Source: JANNAT01 sp031422555 (lineage in GTDB: Bacteria; Pseudomonadota; Alphaproteobacteria; Rhodobacterales; Rhodobacteraceae). From it: DNA of 32,418 bases. Positions 30,818 to 32,418 of this stretch are shown one piece after another (position 1 is the first letter of the stretch; the number at the start of each line of letters is the position of its first letter). Both the position numbers and the translations under genes were made by a program. The notes beneath the pieces were generated by a model. It saw nothing but the letters and a program-made list of their open reading frames with translations. It was not told the origin of the DNA and did no database searches. The stretch is from positions 1 through 32,418 of the forward strand of contig JANPLZ010000101.1 of the NCBI GenBank assembly GCA_031422555.1. The letters are read 5' to 3'.

Positions 30818-30951
30818 ATGTGAGACCTTAGGCGGTCCCCAGCACACGAAAGTCTGCTGAAGCCCCCGCGCCTTGGCCTACCCCCCTTCTGCCTTGCTCC
30901 CCTGCCGCCTGTGCCTTAAACAAGGCTGAGTTGCTTAGCAGGAGATACACC

Positions 30952-32181
30952 ATGCGTCGCGTCGTCATCACGGGTTTGGGCATCATCTCGTCCATCGGCA
31001 ACTCTGCTGCCGAGGTAGAGGCCAGCTTGCGGGCCGGTAAATCCGGGATCATCGCCTCGCCCAGCTATACCGAACATGGCTTTCGCAGTCAGGTCCACGG
31101 CATGCCGCAGATCACGCTGGAAGATCACATCGACAAGCGCGACTTGCGGTTCATGGGGCCGGGGGCGGCCTATAACTTTCTGGCGATGCAGCAGGCGATT
31201 GCCGATGCGGGCCTGACCGAGGCCGAAGTATCAAACCCGCGTGCGGGATTGATCATGGGGTCGGGCGGGCCGTCAACGTCGAATTTCTTTGAAGCGCACC
31301 GGTTGGTAATCGAAAAAGGTGCGCCGAAAAAGATGGGGCCGTTCATGGTAACCCGCTGTATGAGCAGCACAAATTCCGCCTGCCTTGCGACGCCGTTCAA
31401 AATCAAGGGCGTGAATTATTCCATCACCTCGGCCTGTTCCACATCGGCGCATTGCATCGGTAATGGTGCCGAATTGATCCAGATGGGCAAGCAAGACATC
31501 GTGTTTGCCGGTGGCGGCGAAGAACTGGACTGGACGCTGTCGTGCCTGTTTGATGCGATGGGCGCGATGTCATCGAAATATAACGATGCGCCTGCCACCG
31601 CCAGCCGCCCCTATGATGCCACCCGTGACGGTTTTGTCATCGCGGGCGGTGGTGGCGTGGTGGTGCTGGAAGAATTGAACCACGCCCTTGCACGCGGTGC
31701 GAAAATCTATGCCGAAGTAACCGGTTACGGGGCCACATCCGATGGTCACGACATGGTTGCCCCGTCTGGCGAAGGTGGAGAGCGGTCGATGCGGCTGGCG
31801 ATATCCACGCTGCCGCAGGGCCGCCAGATCGGCTATATCAATAGCCATGGCACATCAACGGTGGCAGGCGATGTCACCGAAATGGAGGCGATCCGCCGGG
31901 TGTTTGGCCGTGGGCAAACGCCGCCCGTGGCATCAACCAAATCGCTGACCGGGCATTCGCTGGGGGCCACCGGTGTGCATGAGGCGATCTATAGCCTGCT
32001 GATGATGCAGGGGAATTTCATTGCAGCATCTGCCAACGTCACCACGTTGGACCCGGCGTTGGACCCATCCGAAATCGTCACCACCCTGCGGGAAGGCGTG
32101 CAGCTTGACTCGGTTTTGTCAAATTCCTTTGGCTTTGGCGGCACCAATGCCACCTTGGTGATGAGCAAATATCGCACCTGA
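30952..32181 (+). CDS. fabB: 3-oxoacyl-ACP synthase I
   Basis: Elongates acyl-ACP by condensation with malonyl-ACP and is needed to extend the cis-3-decenoyl-ACP made by FabA. The 409-residue thiolase-fold chain has the KAS I triad: Cys162 in SACSTSAH, His299 in NSHGTST and His335 in GHSLGATG, with the closing SFGFGGTNATLV. ATG 30952 has AGGAGA 6-7 nt upstream; a TTG seven codons earlier is unlikely. FabI follows after 22 nt. The 134 bp upstream separate it from the GIY-YIG-like gene, not from fabA. Confidence 0.97.
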   Translation: MRRVVITGLGIISSIGNSAAEVEASLRAGKSGIIASPSYTEHGFRSQVHGMPQITLEDHIDKRDLRFMGPGAAYNFLAMQQAIADAGLTEAEVSNPRAGLIMGSGGPSTSNFFEAHRLVIEKGAPKKMGPFMVTRCMSSTNSACLATPFKIKGVNYSITSACSTSAHCIGNGAELIQMGKQDIVFAGGGEELDWTLSCLFDAMGAMSSKYNDAPATASRPYDATRDGFVIAGGGGVVVLEELNHALARGAKIYAEVTGYGATSDGHDMVAPSGEGGERSMRLAISTLPQGRQIGYINSHGTSTVAGDVTEMEAIRRVFGRGQTPPVASTKSLTGHSLGATGVHEAIYSLLMMQGNFIAASANVTTLDPALDPSEIVTTLREGVQLDSVLSNSFGFGGTNATLVMSKYRT

Positions 32182-32203
32182 TTGATAGAATAGGAGCCGA
32201 CGC

Positions 32204-32418
32204 ATGGCCGATCTGATGAAGGGCAAGCGCGGGCTTGTGATGGGCGTCGCCAATGAACGCTCTATCGCCTGGGGCATAGCGCGCGCGCTGGCTGCTGAAG
32301 GGGCCGAACTTGCGTTTTCCTATCAGGGCGACGCGTTTGGCAAGCGGGTGGAACCGCTGGCGGCGTCTGTCGGCAGTGATTTTCTGGTCGATGTCGATGT
32401 GATGGACGACACATCGCT
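32204..32418 (+). CDS. fabI: Enoyl-ACP reductase [NADH] FabI, C-terminus outside window
   Basis: The frame begins with ATG at 32204 (AGGAG 7 nt upstream) and is open at the window end, with 71 codons visible. MADLMKGKRGLVMGVANERSIAWGIARALAAEGAELAFSYQ is the NAD-binding start of FabI: the GVANxxSIAWGIA loop replaces the classic TGxxxGIG of short-chain dehydrogenases. It reduces trans-2-enoyl-ACP in the last step of fatty acid elongation. The catalytic Tyr and Lys lie beyond the window. It is the last gene of the irr/fabA-fabB-fabI group, co-transcribed with fabB. Confidence 0.93.
   Translation, partial: MADLMKGKRGLVMGVANERSIAWGIARALAAEGAELAFSYQGDAFGKRVEPLAASVGSDFLVDVDVMDDTS

Noticed and set aside
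1..32418. CRISPR arrays, prophage, insertion sequences, toxin-antitoxin pairs
   Set aside because: No regularly spaced repeats, transposase or integrase signatures, or small paired genes of these kinds were found on either strand.

Overview
The window looks like a chromosomal segment from an alphaproteobacterium of the Rhodobacterales (Rhodobacter/Roseobacter group). The signs are: high-GC coding sequence, ethylmalonyl-CoA mutase and crotonyl-CoA carboxylase/reductase close together, a SAM/SAH-type riboswitch directly ahead of metK (a class known from Rhodobacterales), an irr-like Fur regulator divergent from fabA-fabB-fabI, and the gene orders aroA..cmk-rpsA-ihfB-lapA-trpF and miaB..phoH-ybeY-corC-lnt-metK..trmB. 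I see no phage, transposase, CRISPR array, rRNA or tRNA. Almost all of it is core genome, with small accessory insertions.

Layout. 1-2650 (minus): an aldo/keto reductase cut by the window edge, deoD, and a lipoprotein lytic transglycosylase. 2755-8150: ethylmalonyl-CoA pathway locus, with ecm on minus, then a small secreted protein and a PlsB-type acyltransferase on plus, then ccr. 8219-10056 (plus): a RecD-like helicase and a stand-alone Lrp/AsnC ligand-binding domain. 10072-17168 (mostly minus): VOC protein, trpF, lapA, ihfB, rpsA, cmk and aroA, with a plus-strand VOC gene and an acidic, internally duplicated unknown protein between cmk and aroA. 17360-19242: trmB (minus) and a divergent Tat-exported metallo-beta-lactamase-fold hydrolase. 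19326-27237 (minus): metK with its riboswitch, lnt, corC-like gene, ybeY, phoH, a lipoprotein/OmpA pair and miaB. 27373-29002 (plus): an unknown conserved protein and a secreted fasciclin protein. 29046-32418: irr-like regulator (minus) divergent from fabA, a GIY-YIG-like orphan, fabB and the start of fabI.

How the genes fit together. Ccr and Ecm catalyse two steps of acetyl-CoA assimilation without a glyoxylate shunt; their 5' regions share an octamer about 80 nt before each start, and ccr also has a 9-bp dyad whose second arm abuts the Shine-Dalgarno. FabA, FabB and FabI make unsaturated fatty acids, PlsB-type and Lnt enzymes use acyl chains, and MiaB, TrmB, YbeY, S1 and MetK serve translation and methylation.

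The least explained parts are the low-GC GIY-YIG-like gene splitting fabA from fabB, a 109-bp structured element after trmB with a degenerate half-copy after another gene, a Cys-x25-Cys module shared by two adjacent envelope genes, and a possible short ORF overlapping the fabA start. No intergenic stretch without a gene exceeds 300 bp; the longest is 30140-30406.
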